Shown: positions 26,458 to 36,369, counted from the first letter of the stretch. The stretch is 64,000 nucleotides of DNA from JADJXV01 sp046328995 (GCA_046328995.1 JAXLVN010000003.1:124001-188000); one strand, 5' to 3'. The notes: generated by a model not told the origin, from the sequence alone. Numbers and translations are program-made.

Positions 26458-29178
26458 TTACCGCACTACCACCATCGGCACGACCTGCTGATACATTCCT
26501 GCCCGAATTCTCCAAAAATACACACCTGTCGGTAGGTCAATGGTACTGCTATACGCGCCGACAGGGAGATAGGTGTCGAGGGGTGTTTGGATAAGCGAAC
26601 CCAGATCATCGAAGACATCGAGGCGCACATGTCCGGCAAGTCCAATGCCGAATTCTACAGTATGTGCCTTAGAAATAAGGAAATAACTCTTGCCTGTTTC
26701 TTCGGCGGCACGAAATCCCTTCCCGCAGATTCCGCCAAGTGAGAGGACAATTCCGCCGGATGGAAGCGTTACCATGCTGTCGCAATTTGTGGCATTTGCC
26801 GTGTCAATCGAGAGGTGCATGGGAAAAATCGTATCGGTAGAATAAGGCAGATAGGTCCGGAAATCGAGTTTCATCTCTCCATCGTCGCCGGTGCCGGAGA
26901 GGAAAAGCGTGTCCTTGATAGCGCGGGGAGCTCGCATGCTAATACCGCCTGTGGTTTGATAAATATTGGTAAACGTTATAATTCGCGGATCATAGTTCAG
27001 TCGCAGATGCCAGTCCGATGTGAATTTCGGAATGTGAATTCTGGCCGTACATTGTTGTCCGGGCATAAACGATATCGTATCCGGCGACAGGGTAAATGCC
27101 AGACGATTCGCAGGAGTCACCGTAAGCTCCAGAGTATCATAGCTTGTACATCCTACGCTGTTGGATACCGAAAGAATATACGTCGTCGTCACGTCCGGAG
27201 AAGCATCCGTCTGACCGGCAGTGGGACTGCGTAGTCCTCTGGTAGGAGTCCACCGGTACGTGTTGCCTGCGACCGACGGCTGACCGAGAATCGTCGATTC
27301 ACCGGCACAAATTGACCGCGAATTCCCGGCGTCGGCAAGCGGAGTGTCCTTCACTTCAATAGTCACCGATGCTGAGTCTATGCAGGTATTACGGGAAATA
27401 AGTGCCGTGTAGGTGGTTGTTCCTACAGGAGTTGCCGTAGGATTCGGCACGGTAGGATTGTCGAGCCCGGTGACCGGTGACCATTGATACGTATCACCGC
27501 CTGCGGCAAGAAGCTGCAAAGATTCTCCCCGACAAATGGCGGTGTTTGTTGTTATCGTCGGGGTAATACTATCGAGTGTAAGGTGAATGGTATCACTAGC
27601 CGAACAGCCGCCGGCATTGGTCACCGTAAGGATATAGGTCATCGATTGTTTCGGAGTGGCGATAGGTGTAGCATTGGTCGGATCGTCGAGGTCAGCGAGC
27701 GGCTGCCAGGAATAGGTGAGCAATGAATCTCTTGTGCTGCCCAGCTGTGTTGGATTTCTCATGCATGACGTTCGGTCGGAACCCGCATTCGCGGTCGGAT
27801 AAGGGAATACTACCGCTTGGGTAACTATAGAATCGCTGCCATTATCATTCTGCACCACGAGGACTACCCGATGAACGCCGGGTGTGGTATAAGTCACTGT
27901 AACCATGCTGTCCGTGCTCGAAGCCGGAGTACCATTTTCGAATGTCCAGAGGCGGCTTGTGGGTGCTGACGAACTTTGATCGATAAATGTCAGCGGCATT
28001 GCTACACAGCCGGTATCGGGCGTTGTAAATGCAGTAGGGCGTAAACAATACGCAAACGGAGTAGGAGTGCTCGATGGAGTATAGAATATATATTCCATGA
28101 AATTAGGCAATCCTAAATAACATTGAGCTGAGAGCAAGATGGCATCGGTTCGGTAATCACAGGCAGTACCTTTGAGATTGGGCTTGGTAATTACTCCCAA
28201 GTATCCTCCACCGTTTTGGGTAGTGTATATTTTTCCGTCCGGACCAAGCTGCAATGCTCCCACAAAAGCACCGGCCTTGAGAATGGTCAGTGATGAACGT
28301 ATCGTCAGTGAATCGGGCACACTCACTTCGTATTGATAGAGAAAACTAATGACTCCGATGGCTGAGGCGTATAATTTAGAATCATCGGGCGAAAAGCTCA
28401 GCCCATAAAAGGAATTACCCTGCAACGGGGCATTTACTTTCATGAATTTCGAACATCGTCCGGTAGAAGGATCAAAATCAAACAGCGCCAAAAATCCACC
28501 TGTCTCCGTTGAAGCAAGTGCGAGCTTCGAACGATTCGGCGAAATCTTCATATACCCACCCGTAAAGTTCGAAATATCAGGCGAATACGTCGAAACAACA
28601 GGTATCGCTTCTACACCGGCTTTTGTCACATGAAACGAATACAATGTGCCGGACTGACGCGCATGAGTTACCACCCAATATCCCTTTCCCGAACAGTCTT
28701 TCGTGCCCGTCAGCTTCTCCGATACGCCTGATTGCAGTACTGTATTTTTAGTGAGAACTGTCCCGTCCGGCGTCTCAAGACTGACAAGAGAATATGCCAG
28801 AATGGAGTCGGTGGACTCTGCCTCACTTACGGTAAAGACATAATATTGGAGAATATTCGCGGGGTTCGGCACAATCAACGCGCTCTGCGTGGCCGAGTAT
28901 CCTCCCGTCAATCGGGTGCCATTCTGCATGACGGCATGCTTCGAATTCCAGACGGTGCGGCCGTCGGTATAAAACAACAGAGCGCCGGTCTTCGGATCGG
29001 ATATTGCCGTGCATCCTTCGAGAGTTAAGAGTTCACCATCGGCGGCAGCCGTGGCAGTCCCGCCGGAAAATGTAATTCCTGCTTTTTTACCAAAATACCA
29101 GTGGTCGGCTTCGTGCTGCGCATGCAGGGTACGTGATGAGAAAATCAGGATGAGAAAGAAGAGGAGCGGTATCTTCAT
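26458..29178 (-). CDS. T9SS-exported multidomain surface protein (propeller, PKD, repeats)
   Basis: 906 residues from ATG 29178; this start gives a proper signal peptide (MKIPLLFFLILIFSSRTLHA). Residues about 20-380 look like a beta propeller (ALASTETGGFLALFDFD, LSFSPDDSKLYAS). About 400-470 is a PKD-type domain. About 475-720 holds three Ig-like repeats, each with a CxGES-like start and a TTTYxLxVxNxxGC end. A cohesin-like sandwich follows, then a C-terminal type A sorting domain ending GVYFWRIRAGMYQQVVPMVV. Secreted by T9SS to the cell surface; the binding target is unknown. Confidence 0.85.
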   Translation of the reverse strand: MKIPLLFFLILIFSSRTLHAQHEADHWYFGKKAGITFSGGTATAAADGELLTLEGCTAISDPKTGALLFYTDGRTVWNSKHAVMQNGTRLTGGYSATQSALIVPNPANILQYYVFTVSEAESTDSILAYSLVSLETPDGTVLTKNTVLQSGVSEKLTGTKDCSGKGYWVVTHARQSGTLYSFHVTKAGVEAIPVVSTYSPDISNFTGGYMKISPNRSKLALASTETGGFLALFDFDPSTGRCSKFMKVNAPLQGNSFYGLSFSPDDSKLYASAIGVISFLYQYEVSVPDSLTIRSSLTILKAGAFVGALQLGPDGKIYTTQNGGGYLGVITKPNLKGTACDYRTDAILLSAQCYLGLPNFMEYIFYTPSSTPTPFAYCLRPTAFTTPDTGCVAMPLTFIDQSSSAPTSRLWTFENGTPASSTDSMVTVTYTTPGVHRVVLVVQNDNGSDSIVTQAVVFPYPTANAGSDRTSCMRNPTQLGSTRDSLLTYSWQPLADLDDPTNATPIATPKQSMTYILTVTNAGGCSASDTIHLTLDSITPTITTNTAICRGESLQLLAAGGDTYQWSPVTGLDNPTVPNPTATPVGTTTYTALISRNTCIDSASVTIEVKDTPLADAGNSRSICAGESTILGQPSVAGNTYRWTPTRGLRSPTAGQTDASPDVTTTYILSVSNSVGCTSYDTLELTVTPANRLAFTLSPDTISFMPGQQCTARIHIPKFTSDWHLRLNYDPRIITFTNIYQTTGGISMRAPRAIKDTLFLSGTGDDGEMKLDFRTYLPYSTDTIFPMHLSIDTANATNCDSMVTLPSGGIVLSLGGICGKGFRAAEETGKSYFLISKAHTVEFGIGLAGHVRLDVFDDLGSLIQTPLDTYLPVGAYSSTIDLPTGVYFWRIRAGMYQQVVPMVVVR

Positions 29179-29357
29179 GGGGAATCCTTTCAATGTAAAT
29201 GTGAGAGTGAAACGCAGACGATACAATATACATGCCCGGAATTCACGTACTACATACTTCGTGAGAGAAGAAATAGTTCCCGTGCGTCTGTATCATACAC
29301 CGGTGCGAAAAGAACAATTAACTTCCAAGTAGTGAAGAAGATAGACAAAAACACACC

Positions 29358-31181
29358 TCAAATCAACCCCAGCATCTCCACCGCCATTTGGTATTTCTTC
29401 GCAGGCGGCATGATATATACGCCGGAGATCATCGGCTTGGCTTCACGCAGGAATTCGACAGCAATTTTCATCCCTTGCTCCATCGACTGCTCGACGCCGG
29501 TGGTCTGATTCATTTTCCGGCGAACCCACTCGGGTACGACCATACCGGGCACTTCATAATGGAGGAATTCAGCATGACGCGCCGTGCGGAGCGGGATAAT
29601 ACCGAGCATGAATTTGAGTCCGAGATGTTCGGTGCGGCGCAGGAAATGTTCGAGAGTGTTGAGTTCGAAGACCGGCTGTGAAAACACCACCTCGGCGCCT
29701 TCCGCGGCTTTTTGTTCGAGCCGGCTAATCTCGCGGTCAAGATCATCAGCAGCCGGATTACAGGCGCAGGTAATAAGAAATTGTGTGGGCTTGCCGAGAG
29801 GATTGCCCATTAAATCCATGCCTTGATTCATCCGCTTGATAGCGCGGATAAGTCCTATGGAATCAACGTCATAGACGCTGGTAGAATTAGGGTAATCACC
29901 AATCGACGTCGGGTCTCCCGTCACGGCAAGCGGATTCCGCAGACCAAGCGAGTAGGCGCCGATGAGATCGGACTGCAAGCCGACCATATTCCGGTCGCGG
30001 CAGGCAAGGTGCGTGATACATTCAATTCCCACCGTCGATTGAAGTATATGAGAAATAGCAATCGGACTGATACGAACGCGTGCCCGCGCGCCATCAAATA
30101 CATTCACCGCGTCGATGCCGCTGTCTTTGAGAAATTGCGCAGCGGCAATCACGCCTGACATTTCGAGTCCGCGGGGAATCTCGACTTCGACCGTGGTCAT
30201 GAATTTCGAACCGATATTTTTGGCAAAATTAGAACGTTCGTCGGGTGGATTCTCAAAGGTAGGTACTACTTTCGGGGTTTTGACGGCGACTCTATTCCCG
30301 CCAATCACGCTTGTCTTGGCAACTTCTGCAATTGCGCGGATATGCTCGATACTCGCGCCGCCGTCTGCGCCGATAATCGTTACGCCGGACTCGATGATTT
30401 TCTTCGCTACCGATGCCACGTATTCCGGCTCGGCATTGTAATTCGCACGACCGTCGATGAGCGTCGGAATCGCAATATCCGGCAGCGAGCATAGCGGCGA
30501 GGAAGTCACGGTCATGGAACGGATAATATCGAGCATACGATTCGGACCCACGGTCGAGCTTGCGCCGATTGCTGCGACGTTCCGCTCCGACATACGGCGC
30601 GCGCAGTCGGCAGGAAAGGACGTCGCAAGTACGCTGCCATCTTCGGGAAATGCTTTCAGCGCAATAATCGGCACGTCCTGATTCACAAACTTTGCAGCAT
30701 CGATGGCAATTTCCAATTCATCACTATCGACAAATGATTTGAGCATTAATACTTCCGCTCCACCATCCAAGAGCGCGATGATTTGTTCGATAAATACCTG
30801 CCGTGCATCCTCCGGTGTGAGCGTGCCGATCGGCTTAAAAAAGCGTCCGGTCGGACCCACCACGCCGGCGACATATCCCTTATGCAGGGCTACCGTCCGT
30901 GCGATCCACACGCCTTTGCGGTTGATTTCATAGACTTTATCCGAGAGGCCGTACTTTTCGAGTGCTATACGGTTCGAAAGGAGAGTATTGGTCTTGAGGA
31001 GTTCAGCGCCTGCCTGAAGGAAGTCACGGTAAATGTGCTCGACAAGCACCGGATTCTTGAGATTAAACACATCAGCCGGCAGCTCATGAAAGCCGCGGCG
31101 TGAGAGTTCGTAGGCGACCGAACCGTCGGTCACGAGGGGAGAATCAGCACCAAGGCGTTCGGCAAAGGAGAGTTTGGACAT
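29358..31181 (-). CDS. Homocysteine S-methyltransferase-like / methylenetetrahydrofolate reductase fusion (zinc cysteines missing)
   Basis: 607 residues, normal for the YitJ-type fusion. The N-terminal barrel (about 1-300) aligns with homocysteine methyltransferases, but all three zinc-ligand cysteines are replaced: Ser209 in GASSTVGP (usually GANCSVGP) and Asp273/Gly274 in IIGADGGASIEH (usually GGCCGTTPEH). The DGAMGT-like start has also become DGSVAY. The C-terminal methylenetetrahydrofolate reductase (about 320-600) is intact: THLACRDRNMVGLQSDL, VTGDPTSIGDYP and DVDSIGLIRAIKRMN. Expected activity is NAD(P)H-dependent reduction of methylene-THF; methyl transfer to homocysteine is doubtful. 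It lies 40 bases after the MauE-like gene. Confidence 0.9.
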   Translation of the reverse strand: MSKLSFAERLGADSPLVTDGSVAYELSRRGFHELPADVFNLKNPVLVEHIYRDFLQAGAELLKTNTLLSNRIALEKYGLSDKVYEINRKGVWIARTVALHKGYVAGVVGPTGRFFKPIGTLTPEDARQVFIEQIIALLDGGAEVLMLKSFVDSDELEIAIDAAKFVNQDVPIIALKAFPEDGSVLATSFPADCARRMSERNVAAIGASSTVGPNRMLDIIRSMTVTSSPLCSLPDIAIPTLIDGRANYNAEPEYVASVAKKIIESGVTIIGADGGASIEHIRAIAEVAKTSVIGGNRVAVKTPKVVPTFENPPDERSNFAKNIGSKFMTTVEVEIPRGLEMSGVIAAAQFLKDSGIDAVNVFDGARARVRISPIAISHILQSTVGIECITHLACRDRNMVGLQSDLIGAYSLGLRNPLAVTGDPTSIGDYPNSTSVYDVDSIGLIRAIKRMNQGMDLMGNPLGKPTQFLITCACNPAADDLDREISRLEQKAAEGAEVVFSQPVFELNTLEHFLRRTEHLGLKFMLGIIPLRTARHAEFLHYEVPGMVVPEWVRRKMNQTTGVEQSMEQGMKIAVEFLREAKPMISGVYIMPPAKKYQMAVEMLGLI

Positions 31182-31221
31182 TGAGAATTAAAGAGTTCGG
31201 GCGATGGGAGCCAATTGAAAA

Positions 31222-31704
31222 TTACGCAGCTTGCTCACGGGCAGCAAATGCCTCGAGCGTCCAGGTCTTAACCGGATAGAGGAATAAATACAGGGCACCG
31301 ATGAGCATTGCAGCATCTTCGCCGACTTTCAGCCAGCCGACTTTGCTGGCGGTGGCTGCACTTGAGGCAGAGGTCTGGGCGAAGCAACCGCAATTGATAT
31401 TGTATCCTCGGAGAATTGCTGAGATGATAGCGATTAAAAACACGACCAGCATCCCGCTGATAACTGCCGAAGATGCTTTCACACGCACACCGATGATGAG
31501 GAAGAGTCCGGTAAGCAGCTCGATCCACGGCATCAGAAGCGCCATGATATTGAGCCCTGCCGTCGGAATAAGATGATAATTACTGATTGACTTGGCGAAG
31601 GCATCGGGGTCTGCAATTTTAGGAAGAGCCGCAAAAATAAAAATACCGCCAAGCACAAGGCGAACGCTGAGGTTCAGGATCGGATTTTCGAGAAGAGTTT
31701 TCAT
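31222..31704 (-). CDS. MauE/DoxX-like integral membrane protein
   Basis: 160 residues from ATG 31704; this start gives MKTLLENPILNLSVRLVLGG, the usual DoxX/MauE opening. Four to five membrane helices. The motif NINCGCFA near residue 95 matches the CGCF cysteine pair of MauE-type proteins, which are linked to disulfide or electron transfer. It is upstream of, and probably cotranscribed with, the MTHFR fusion. Confidence 0.78.
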   Translation of the reverse strand: MKTLLENPILNLSVRLVLGGIFIFAALPKIADPDAFAKSISNYHLIPTAGLNIMALLMPWIELLTGLFLIIGVRVKASSAVISGMLVVFLIAIISAILRGYNINCGCFAQTSASSAATASKVGWLKVGEDAAMLIGALYLFLYPVKTWTLEAFAAREQAA

Positions 31705-31958
31705 GGGGTTCTTCAATTCGTGTATTTCAGATACTTCAATGTTAATTTTTGCCAAAATTACTGCTTTCGGCGCTTGTAAAAAAGCGTAAATTATCAATAC
31801 TTCTTCCTGCGCGATGGAATTTTATGGATAATTCACGGCGCATGCTTCATTTCTCCTTCAATTTCTTGGAGATGTGGAGAATTTCTCTTAGTTTCGAACC
31901 CGATATTTTTAATTGTCGGTTGTAGGATATTTTTATCATTTTTGGGGAGTAGAGTGCT

Positions 31959-32603
31959 ATGAAAAAATGGATGACCGGATTGTTTTTGTCCGTTGCAGTG
32001 CTGAGTGCCGGTTGCGGAAAATTAGATGAAGCAAAGCAAGCCGCCGAGAACATACAAGAGCTCGGAAAAGCTGCCGAAAATATACAGGAAAAAGCAGATG
32101 CCAATGCCGCCCGCCGTGAAGAACGCCGCAAACGTGGCGATACACTCGCTATGCCGTATCAGGATTTACAAAAATATCTGCCGGAGTCGGTGGCGGGCTT
32201 CACACCCAGAGACCCCACCGGTGCTACGATGAATATGACCGGGATGTCGTATTCCAATGCTGAAAGAACCTATTTCAAGACCGGTGCCGACGGTAGCGAG
32301 GAGTATGTCACGGTTACCTTGCTTGATTATAATGCAACCGCAGACCTCTATACAGGAATGACGGCATTATGGGGTGCAAACTTCTCGATGGAAGACCAAA
32401 ACGGCTATTCAAAGTCGTATGATGCGGGGGTGAAAGATGTAGCGGGATGGGAACATTATGATAAGCAAGGAAAAAACAGTGAACTCACTCTCGCGATCGG
32501 CGGGCGGTTTATTTTGACTATCAAAGCGAACAATCAATCGAACAACGATATGACCAAATCACTCGCTAAGTCGATGAAATTGTCTGATTTAGCAGCTAAG
32601 TAA
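31959..32603 (+). CDS. Hypothetical lipoprotein with coiled-coil N terminus
   Basis: 214 residues. Lipoprotein signal (LSVAVLSAGC, Cys19), then a charged helical stretch AKQAAENIQELGKAAENIQE containing a near repeat (AAENIQE twice), then a globular domain with MTALWGANFSMEDQNGYSKS. No named family recognised. Divergent from the MauE-like gene. Confidence 0.65.
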   Translation: MKKWMTGLFLSVAVLSAGCGKLDEAKQAAENIQELGKAAENIQEKADANAARREERRKRGDTLAMPYQDLQKYLPESVAGFTPRDPTGATMNMTGMSYSNAERTYFKTGADGSEEYVTVTLLDYNATADLYTGMTALWGANFSMEDQNGYSKSYDAGVKDVAGWEHYDKQGKNSELTLAIGGRFILTIKANNQSNNDMTKSLAKSMKLSDLAAK

Positions 32604-32671
32604 GTACAGTGTTCGGGCACTGCCCTTCGTGCAGTGCTATCGTTTTACCATGTATTTTTAGGGTGTACTTT

Positions 32672-33007
32672 ATGATCGATGATACAATGCAGCCCGACCC
32701 GATGGATGTGGAGAACAACAAAATCATGGCAGTACTTGCCTATCTTGTCTGTCTCTTCGTGGTGCCTCTCTTTCTTGCCAAGGAATCGTCGTATGCCCGC
32801 TTTCATACCAATCAGGGGTTGGTACTGTTTATCGGGTGGACGCTTACATATTTCGTACAAATTATTGCACACGGCTTTTTTATTTCTTTTGCTACCGGTG
32901 GTATGCAGCTTTGCTTGCTCGTGCTCGCGCTCCTGGGGGTACTCAACGCCTCACAGGGGAAAATGCAGCGTTTGCCGATTATCGGCAACATTACCCTCAT
33001 TCAATGA
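32672..33007 (+). CDS. DUF4870-like small membrane protein
   Basis: 111 residues from ATG 32672; the upstream in-frame start would add a non-typical leader. NNKIMAVLAYLVCLFVVPLF and YARFHTNQGLVLFI are the hallmark of the DUF4870/Tic20-like family, with three membrane helices. Function unknown. A strong terminator follows directly. Confidence 0.75.
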   Translation: MIDDTMQPDPMDVENNKIMAVLAYLVCLFVVPLFLAKESSYARFHTNQGLVLFIGWTLTYFVQIIAHGFFISFATGGMQLCLLVLALLGVLNASQGKMQRLPIIGNITLIQ

Positions 33008-33024
33008 TGACGTTCATTTCTGAG

Positions 33025-33053
33025 AAAAGGCGGTGGCAGCACCGCCTTTTTTT
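33025..33053 (+). terminator. Rho-independent terminator
   Basis: An 11-bp stem AAAAGGCGGTG/CACCGCCTTTT with a GCAG loop and a T-run of seven, starting 18 bases after the DUF4870-like stop. Confidence 0.9.
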
Positions 33054-33115
33054 ATGTATGTTTGTCAAAAATATGTTTCATTACTTCTGAAAACTACCAA
33101 CATAGATACAAAGTA

Positions 33116-33228
33116 TGTCATTCTGAGTGAGTCTTCGAACGAAGAATCGAAACTTGATGATGTTGTAACAGCATGGCTGTACAGCAAGTTTCGATTTTTC
33201 ACCCTCCGAAGGCTTCAGCAGGACTGCA
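33116..33228. repeat. Long imperfect inverted repeat of the TCATTCTGAG type
   Basis: The left arm begins GTCATTCTGAGTGAGTC and contains AATCGAAACTTG (33145-33156). The right arm has the exact complement CAAGTTTCGATT (33185-33196) and ends GGCTTCAGCAGGACTGC, which pairs loosely with the left end. The left-arm motif resembles a repeat that is widespread between genes of Bacteroidota and related phyla. Confidence 0.6.
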
Positions 33229-33277
33229 TTGTTGTAAATACGGTAGTATTACATTCATATCTGAATAATTAGCCTCC

Positions 33278-34147
33278 ATGAACATCTCCGAAACTCCATC
33301 TAAGCCCTTCAATCACATCCTCTTCGGCTTCCTTGCCTGCCTGGGGGTATTCTTCTTTTATCAGATGTTCGGCGGCGGCGCAGTTGCCTTCCTGCTCTTC
33401 ATCAAGCACACAGAATGGATATGGCTCGTGCAGGGCGCCGGTCAGGTTGTGTTCATGCTGCTGCCTGCATTGCTTGTGATGCGGTATTCACCGTTGGGCA
33501 AGGCAGGGCTCCTGCGCACGACCGGCACCACCACCGGCATGCAGTGGGTAGCAGGCTTGTGTGGTATTCTCAGCGTGCAGATATTTGTCACGGGACTCGC
33601 ACCGTTGCAGGAGGCGCTGGTGCCGGAGAGCTTGATGGAAGTCTATAAAACCATACAATCTCAGATAGAAAGTATGTATGCCCTGATCCTTGGAGGTACG
33701 GGTATTGCTAATCTAATCAAAGGGTTAGTCGTTGCTGCACTCGTCCCTGCTTTGAGCGAAGAGATACTCTTTCGCGGCGTGATGCAGTCCTCTCTTGAGC
33801 GTATGTATTCTCCGATGAAAGCCATTCTGTGGACGGGAGCAATCTTTGGACTGATTCATTTTAATCCTACCGAAATTATCCCCCTTGTCGGTATTGGTGT
33901 TTACCTTGGAATACTCGCATATTACACGCAGTCGCTCCGCCTGCCGATAGCAGCTCATTTTCTCAATAATGCCATTGCCGTCGCCGGTATGAATCTGCTC
34001 GGCAGCAATTCCTCGACCATCTCCGGACAGGATATCGGACTGCCCCTTGCGGGACTTCTCTGCACCTCAGGGCTTGCGGGGATTGTGGTCGCGTCGATGG
34101 TGGTCGTGCGGCAGGGGAGAAGGGAAGAAGTGGCAGAAGAAGGGTAG
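33278..34147 (+). CDS. CPBP family intramembrane glutamic endopeptidase
   Basis: 289 residues, seven to eight hydrophobic segments. The three conserved motifs are present: SEEILFRG with Glu161/Glu162, GAIFGLIHFNP with its His, and AAHFLNNAIA. These are the catalytic residues of the Rce1-like CAAX/bacteriocin-processing family. Substrate unknown. Stand-alone gene. Confidence 0.9.
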   Translation: MNISETPSKPFNHILFGFLACLGVFFFYQMFGGGAVAFLLFIKHTEWIWLVQGAGQVVFMLLPALLVMRYSPLGKAGLLRTTGTTTGMQWVAGLCGILSVQIFVTGLAPLQEALVPESLMEVYKTIQSQIESMYALILGGTGIANLIKGLVVAALVPALSEEILFRGVMQSSLERMYSPMKAILWTGAIFGLIHFNPTEIIPLVGIGVYLGILAYYTQSLRLPIAAHFLNNAIAVAGMNLLGSNSSTISGQDIGLPLAGLLCTSGLAGIVVASMVVVRQGRREEVAEEG

Positions 34148-34505
34148 ATTCGGTTAATTATACATCTGATGCTGCCAACATAATTAGCATATATATGATA
34201 GTGCTATTTCATTACAGTCAATCCCCTTCGTATGCTTTGCAAACATTTTCCCCTTTATCAAGCGGACGTTTGAGTCTTTGACTCCTAGTAAAGAAGGCAC
34301 CGTTGAGTCTTTGACCCCTTGATAAAGGGGTCGCCGTCTTCGGCGGGGGATTTTTTTTAGGCAACTGTATTCCATTTCATACTGTTACGGGAGTTCGTAC
34401 GCCCGCTGAGAACTCACTACGTCGAAATCTACTAGATTCCCAATAAAACGCCAAACAGGCGAATCAGCAATGATTCGCCTGTTTGTATTTTTACGGGAAA
34501 TAATC
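34148..34505. other. Intergenic region with composite repeat and terminator
   Basis: 358 bases without a gene. 34249-34331 holds an inverted pair (CCCCTTTATCAAG and CTTGATAAAGGGG) enclosing two direct copies of GAGTCTTTGAC separated by about 30 bases, which looks like a decayed mobile or REP-like unit. A terminator hairpin sits at 34453-34484. Confidence 0.6.
34453..34484 (-). terminator. Terminator-like hairpin of the T9SS propeller gene
   Basis: A 14-bp perfect stem AAACAGGCGAATCA/TGATTCGCCTGTTT with a 4-base loop, 21 bases past the stop of the minus-strand gene. T residues occur on both sides, so it may also stop transcription from the left. Confidence 0.75.
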
Positions 34506-36137
34506 TTAATGAGTCACTACCACCGGCTTGACGACCGTACCGGTTGCCGAGCGGAACTGTACAAAATACATTCCGCTCGCGAGAGAAGATACATCGACGG
34601 TGGTGTTATCGCCAACTATATCTTGGACAAGCACTTCCATGCCGAAGCTATTCACCATACGCAGGGAACGCACGTTATGCAAGCCGCTTACACAAAATGA
34701 ATTCGTGCTCGGATTGGGCGAGAGCGTGATGCCGCTTTCGGGTTCCGATGGCTGCTCTTCCACCGCCGTCGGAGCAAGCGGAATATCGACTAAGCCATTG
34801 GGGTTGAAGATGTAGATTCTGCCGTTGGCTAACATCCATACATTCATTTTTTGGTCGATTGCTACCTGAGTGACGCCAGAGGGTAATGGGGATGAGGTTT
34901 TGTTGTAGGTCGTCCACCATGTTCCTTTATCTCGGCTTCGGTGGAGTCCTTCTTGAGAGCCAAGCCATACTTCACCAAAGTCATCGACGGCAAAAGATGT
35001 AAAACGTGACTGCGACGGAGTATAAATATGTTTCCATTCTGTTCCATCACGATAAGATACCGCAAACCAGTTTGAAGTTTGCTCTCCCCGGATCCATATC
35101 CTGCCGGTTTTATCACATAAGATATCGACACCACCGGCAAGAAGTGGCGGCTTACTTTGTGAGTTTATTAGTTCCTGAATAGTGTCGTGAATATGGACTA
35201 TACCCGAATGATTGCCACAGGCAATCCATATAGTATTGGACGAATCAATACAGAAATTAGAAGAAAAGGTCTCTTTTTCAGGATTGTATAATGTAGTTGG
35301 AAATTGTTGCTTGAGGATGAGGGCAGTCCATTGCGTGCCATCGTACCGAACGAACGAGTATATCGATTTGTCATCAACCGACAAAAATACGGGTATGCCA
35401 TTACGGTCCAACTTAACGGAAAGAATTTCGCCAAGTTCGGGGGTATTTGCTTTGTTGAACAATGTCAGGAATTTGCCGTCGAAGCGGGCAATGCCGAGGG
35501 AAGTCGTGAACCAATAAACACCTTTATTATCGAGGACATACGATCTAAATCCAACACTTGAACCATGGCTGTCATTAGAGACAAGAGTGCTTAATTGAGG
35601 GCAGAAGGAAGCCGTTTCCCACCGTTGCTGCTTGAAAATACTGGTGTAGAGAGTATCGCCTTTACCGGAATAGGAATTGGTGTTATTATACATTACGATA
35701 CGGATATTGCCCTCGGCGTCAGTATCAAGTTTGTGAACCCCACCTATGGACGGCAAACTCATGGTAGTCCAGAGTACGTTTTTTATTGTGGTAATTGTAC
35801 CGGTTGCCGTGGTTGAGAGACCCGCATTTTTACCGGTTAAGGTAAAAGTTCGTGTACCGGTATCTAGTGCTGTCGGGCGCACAGTAAGAGTAATATTCGA
35901 ATAGGGAGGATTAGGTGCAGCGTTAGAAAGAACAGCAGTGCCGCCAAATGCGTTCTTCACAACCGATAAAAACACGGTAGCATTATACCCATTCTCCGGT
36001 GTGATGACGATTGAATACGTCGCCGTCTCACCGACGACAATAGTCTGCGCGGGAGGTGTAATTGCAATAGTAAATGATTGAGCCGAAAGGATGATAGGAG
36101 CAAGCAGCAGTGTGAAGAGCAGTACCAAAGGTTTCAT
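34506..36137 (-). CDS. T9SS-exported two-component-regulator-type propeller protein
   Basis: 543 residues from ATG 36137, which has a GGAGG seven bases upstream and gives a clean signal peptide (MKPLVLLFTLLLAPIILSAQ). A short Ig-like domain (about 20-115) is followed by propeller repeats (about 120-440) with FAVDDFGEVWLGSQEGL and IDQKMNVWMLANGRI, the look of Reg_prop repeats. The end is a type A sorting domain (SPNPSTNSFCV, SLASGMYFVQF). Surface protein of unknown ligand. Confidence 0.82.
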   Translation of the reverse strand: MKPLVLLFTLLLAPIILSAQSFTIAITPPAQTIVVGETATYSIVITPENGYNATVFLSVVKNAFGGTAVLSNAAPNPPYSNITLTVRPTALDTGTRTFTLTGKNAGLSTTATGTITTIKNVLWTTMSLPSIGGVHKLDTDAEGNIRIVMYNNTNSYSGKGDTLYTSIFKQQRWETASFCPQLSTLVSNDSHGSSVGFRSYVLDNKGVYWFTTSLGIARFDGKFLTLFNKANTPELGEILSVKLDRNGIPVFLSVDDKSIYSFVRYDGTQWTALILKQQFPTTLYNPEKETFSSNFCIDSSNTIWIACGNHSGIVHIHDTIQELINSQSKPPLLAGGVDILCDKTGRIWIRGEQTSNWFAVSYRDGTEWKHIYTPSQSRFTSFAVDDFGEVWLGSQEGLHRSRDKGTWWTTYNKTSSPLPSGVTQVAIDQKMNVWMLANGRIYIFNPNGLVDIPLAPTAVEEQPSEPESGITLSPNPSTNSFCVSGLHNVRSLRMVNSFGMEVLVQDIVGDNTTVDVSSLASGMYFVQFRSATGTVVKPVVVTH

Positions 36138-36327
36138 AATAACCTCCAAAAAAAATAATGAATAATGCCGTGTGAGGGCGGAAACTTGTGCGATGGAAGA
36201 GAGACGTTAATCGATACTACGTTGCAAAAAATGATGGTTATCGATTAATTTATCCTCAAATTAGGGAAATGAACGACCACTTCCAAATTAAAAGTAAATT
36301 CTTGTAGATAACTAGAAAATAAAAGGG

Positions 36328-36369
36328 TTGGACGGCAATGGGTGTCCGCAAATTACGGGTTGGAATACG
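36328..36369 (+). repeat. Second dispersed repeat family, copy A
   Basis: Begins TTGGACGGCAATGGGTG, then TCCGCAAATTACGG, then GTTGGAATACG. It matches copies at 46636 (+), 52257 (-) and 58336 (-) in the same order over about 42 bases. Confidence 0.75.

Noticed and set aside
29178..29358. Riboswitch upstream of the methyltransferase/MTHFR fusion
   Set aside because: The gene is on the minus strand and its upstream side has only 40 bases before the MauE-like gene; no SAM or cobalamin riboswitch core was seen there or upstream of the pair.
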